Assembly: GCA_016195825.1 (NCBI GenBank)
Contig: JACPYV010000058.1
Location: 1 to 55,790, forward strand
Origin: Burkholderiales bacterium
GTDB taxonomy: Bacteria; Pseudomonadota; Gammaproteobacteria; Burkholderiales; Burkholderiaceae_C
Length of the DNA stretch: 55,790 nucleotides
Direction: 5' to 3'
Part shown: piece by piece, positions 54,480-55,790 of the stretch
Numbering within the stretch: position 1 is the stretch's first letter
How the letters are laid out: each line of letters starts with the position of its first letter
Notes under the pieces: model-generated
Database searches by the model: none
What the model was told of the DNA's origin: nothing
Seen by the model: only the letters and a program-made list of their open reading frames with translations
Translations under genes and position numbers: made by a program

Positions 54480-55790
54480 TCACATGCTGCGCCGGTACTG
54501 TCCACCCACCTCGAAGAGGGCGCCGGTGATCTGGCCAAGCGAGCACACGCGCACAGCGTCCATCAGCACGTCGAACACGTTCCGGTTCTCGATGACGGCC
54601 TGCTGAAGGCGCGCCAGCATTGCCGGAGCGTCGGCTGCGTGGCGGTCCTGGAACTCGGCCAGGCGCGACAGTTGCGACTGCTTTTCCTCGTCCGTCGAGC
54701 GGGCCAGCTCGATGTGCTCCGGCACCGTCTCGCCATGCGGGTTGCGGAAGGTGTTGACGCCGATGATGGGGTACTCGCCGGTGTGCTTGAGCATCTCGTA
54801 GTGCATGGACTCTTCCTGGATGCGGCCGCGCTGGTAGCCGGTCTCCATCGCGCCCAGCACGCCGCCGCGCTCGCTGATGCGCTCGAACTCGGTCAGTACG
54901 GCTTCCTCGACGAGCTCGGTCAGCTCGTCGATGATGAAGGCGCCCTGGCTGGGGTTCTCGTTCTTGGCGAGGCCCCACTCGCGGTTGATGACAAGCTGGA
55001 TGGCCATCGCGCGGCGCACGCTCTCGTCCGTGGGCGTCGTGATCGCCTCGTCGTAGGCGTTGGTGTGGAGCGAGTTGCAGTTGTCGTAGACGGCGATCAG
55101 CGCCTGCAGCGTGGTGCGGATGTCGTTGAAGGCGATCTCTTGCGCGTGCAGGCTTCGGCCCGAGGTCTGCACGTGGTACTTCAGCTTCTGGCTGCGCTCG
55201 TTGGCGCCGTAGCGGTCGCGCATCGCGACGGCCCAGATGCGGCGGGCGACACGGCCCAGCACGGTGTACTCGGGGTCCATGCCGTTGGAGAAGAAGAACG
55301 ACAGGTTGGGCGCGAAGTCGTCGATGTGCATGCCACGCGCCAGATACGCCTCCACGAAGGTGAAGCCGTTGGAGAGTGTGAGCGCGAGCTGGCTGATCGG
55401 ATTCGCACCCGCCTCGGCAATGTGATAACCGGAGATTGACACCGAGTAGAAGTTGCGCACGTTGTGGTGCACGAAGTACTCGGCGATGTCGCCCATCACC
55501 TTCAGGCTGAACTCGGTCGAGAAGATGCAGGTGTTCTGGCCCTGGTCTTCCTTCAGGATGTCGGCCTGCACGGTGCCGCGCACGTTGGCCAGCACCCAGT
55601 CCTTGATCTTGGCAGCTTCGTCGGCCGTCGGCTCGCGGCCGTTGTCGGTACGGAACTTGGCCAGGTTCTGGTCGATGGCCGTGTTCATGAACATAGCCAG
55701 GATGGACGGCGCCGGGCCGTTGATGGTCATGGACACCGACGTGGTCGGGCTGCACAGGTCGAAGCCGTCGTACAGCACCTTCATGTCGTC
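54480..55790 (-). CDS. icmF: Fused isobutyryl-CoA mutase / acyl-CoA mutase large domain, C-terminal part (5' truncated by window)
   Basis: At least 436 residues; the frame is open at the window end, so the N-terminal part is outside. The visible region is the substrate-binding barrel of a B12-dependent acyl-CoA mutase, with [24 protein letters not shown] and [14 protein letters not shown]. The protein ends in [12 protein letters not shown], as in IcmF, a fusion of B12 domain, G-protein chaperone and mutase found in Burkholderiales. It interconverts isobutyryl-CoA and n-butyryl-CoA (or related pairs). Its 3' end is duplicated at 53617-53672. Confidence 0.88.
   Translation of the reverse strand, partial: DDMKVLYDGFDLCSPTTSVSMTINGPAPSILAMFMNTAIDQNLAKFRTDNGREPTADEAAKIKDWVLANVRGTVQADILKEDQGQNTCIFSTEFSLKVMGDIAEYFVHHNVRNFYSVSISGYHIAEAGANPISQLALTLSNGFTFVEAYLARGMHIDDFAPNLSFFFSNGMDPEYTVLGRVARRIWAVAMRDRYGANERSQKLKYHVQTSGRSLHAQEIAFNDIRTTLQALIAVYDNCNSLHTNAYDEAITTPTDESVRRAMAIQLVINREWGLAKNENPSQGAFIIDELTELVEEAVLTEFERISERGGVLGAMETGYQRGRIQEESMHYEMLKHTGEYPIIGVNTFRNPHGETVPEHIELARSTDEEKQSQLSRLAEFQDRHAADAPAMLARLQQAVIENRNVFDVLMDAVRVCSLGQITGALFEVGGQYRRSM
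54481..54536. repeat. Direct repeat 2: icmF 3' end (possible attachment site)
   Basis: The matching copy of the repeat at 53617-53672. It is the actual 3' end of icmF, coding [18 protein letters not shown] and, with base 54480, its stop codon. Confidence 0.85.

Noticed and set aside
53673..54480. Insertion sequence or integrase in the decayed region
   Set aside because: No transposase or integrase motif was found in any frame, and no terminal inverted repeats at the boundaries.
1..55790. CRISPR arrays, rRNA or tRNA genes
   Set aside because: No regularly spaced repeats and no rRNA or tRNA-like segments were noticed on reading; a dedicated tRNA search was not possible.

Overview
The window is a 55.8-kb piece of a GC-rich (roughly 70%) bacterial chromosome. 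Gene order and families point to a betaproteobacterium of the order Burkholderiales, probably near the Roseateles/Pelomonas/Rubrivivax group. The signs are purC/purE/purK/sua5 together, an IcmF-type fused acyl-CoA mutase, a DUF1501/DUF1800 pair, a PEP-CTERM protein, a FFLEELYGP-type protein and many c-di-GMP and two-component genes. This taxonomic placement is inferred; no rRNA gene is present. Coding density is very high, and many genes overlap by a few bases.

Layout. 1-0.6 kb: the end of a receiver-containing regulator and a stand-alone receiver. 0.7-8.3 kb: purine synthesis (purC, purE, purK) and Sua5, interrupted by a TPR protein, a membrane Ser/Thr kinase and the thioredoxin-TPR protein CnoX. 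8.3-18.3 kb: a degenerate SGNH lipoprotein, fadD, a FFLEELYGP-type protein, a lipase, hpd with an upstream dyad, a periplasmic binding protein, an Lrp regulator, and an unusual fusion of two ene-reductase families divergent from a LysR gene. 18.3-22 kb: ECF sigma factor, PEP-CTERM protein, HDOD protein, two small unknown genes and an HTH protein with duplicated promoter elements. 22-31 kb: EF-G-like GTPase, M28 peptidase, DUF1501/DUF1800 pair and a large proline-rich lipoprotein.

31-38 kb is a signalling cluster: a His/Asp-rich exported protein, a PAS-GGDEF-EAL protein, a CHASE3 histidine kinase, a single-domain receiver, a BON lipoprotein and a NarL-type regulator. Every divergent promoter region in it, and the gap before the receiver/kinase pair, carries a version of a CTTGTCCTACA dyad. 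This suggests one regulon read by the NarL-type regulator. 38-45.7 kb: two exported proteins of unknown function, then a tightly packed five-gene operon (D-amino-acid enzyme, lactonase-like propeller, CreA, a diguanylate cyclase-like protein with a degenerate signature motif, AidB-like dehydrogenase). 45.8-53.6 kb: a hybrid histidine kinase, a ParB-like protein, a TMEM175/YdeI/DUF1801 operon, a Sel1-lytic transglycosylase and an active-looking diguanylate cyclase.

53.6-54.5 kb is the most unusual stretch. It is about 0.8 kb of decayed defence genes: a possible HsdS fragment, a YhcG/DUF1016 fragment and an Mrr fragment with lost catalytic residues. It is bounded by a 56-bp imperfect direct repeat of the 3' end of the adjacent icmF gene and carries two perfect 14-bp inverted repeats with 5-nt loops. 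It reads as the scar of a genomic island that integrated at the end of icmF. The window ends inside icmF.
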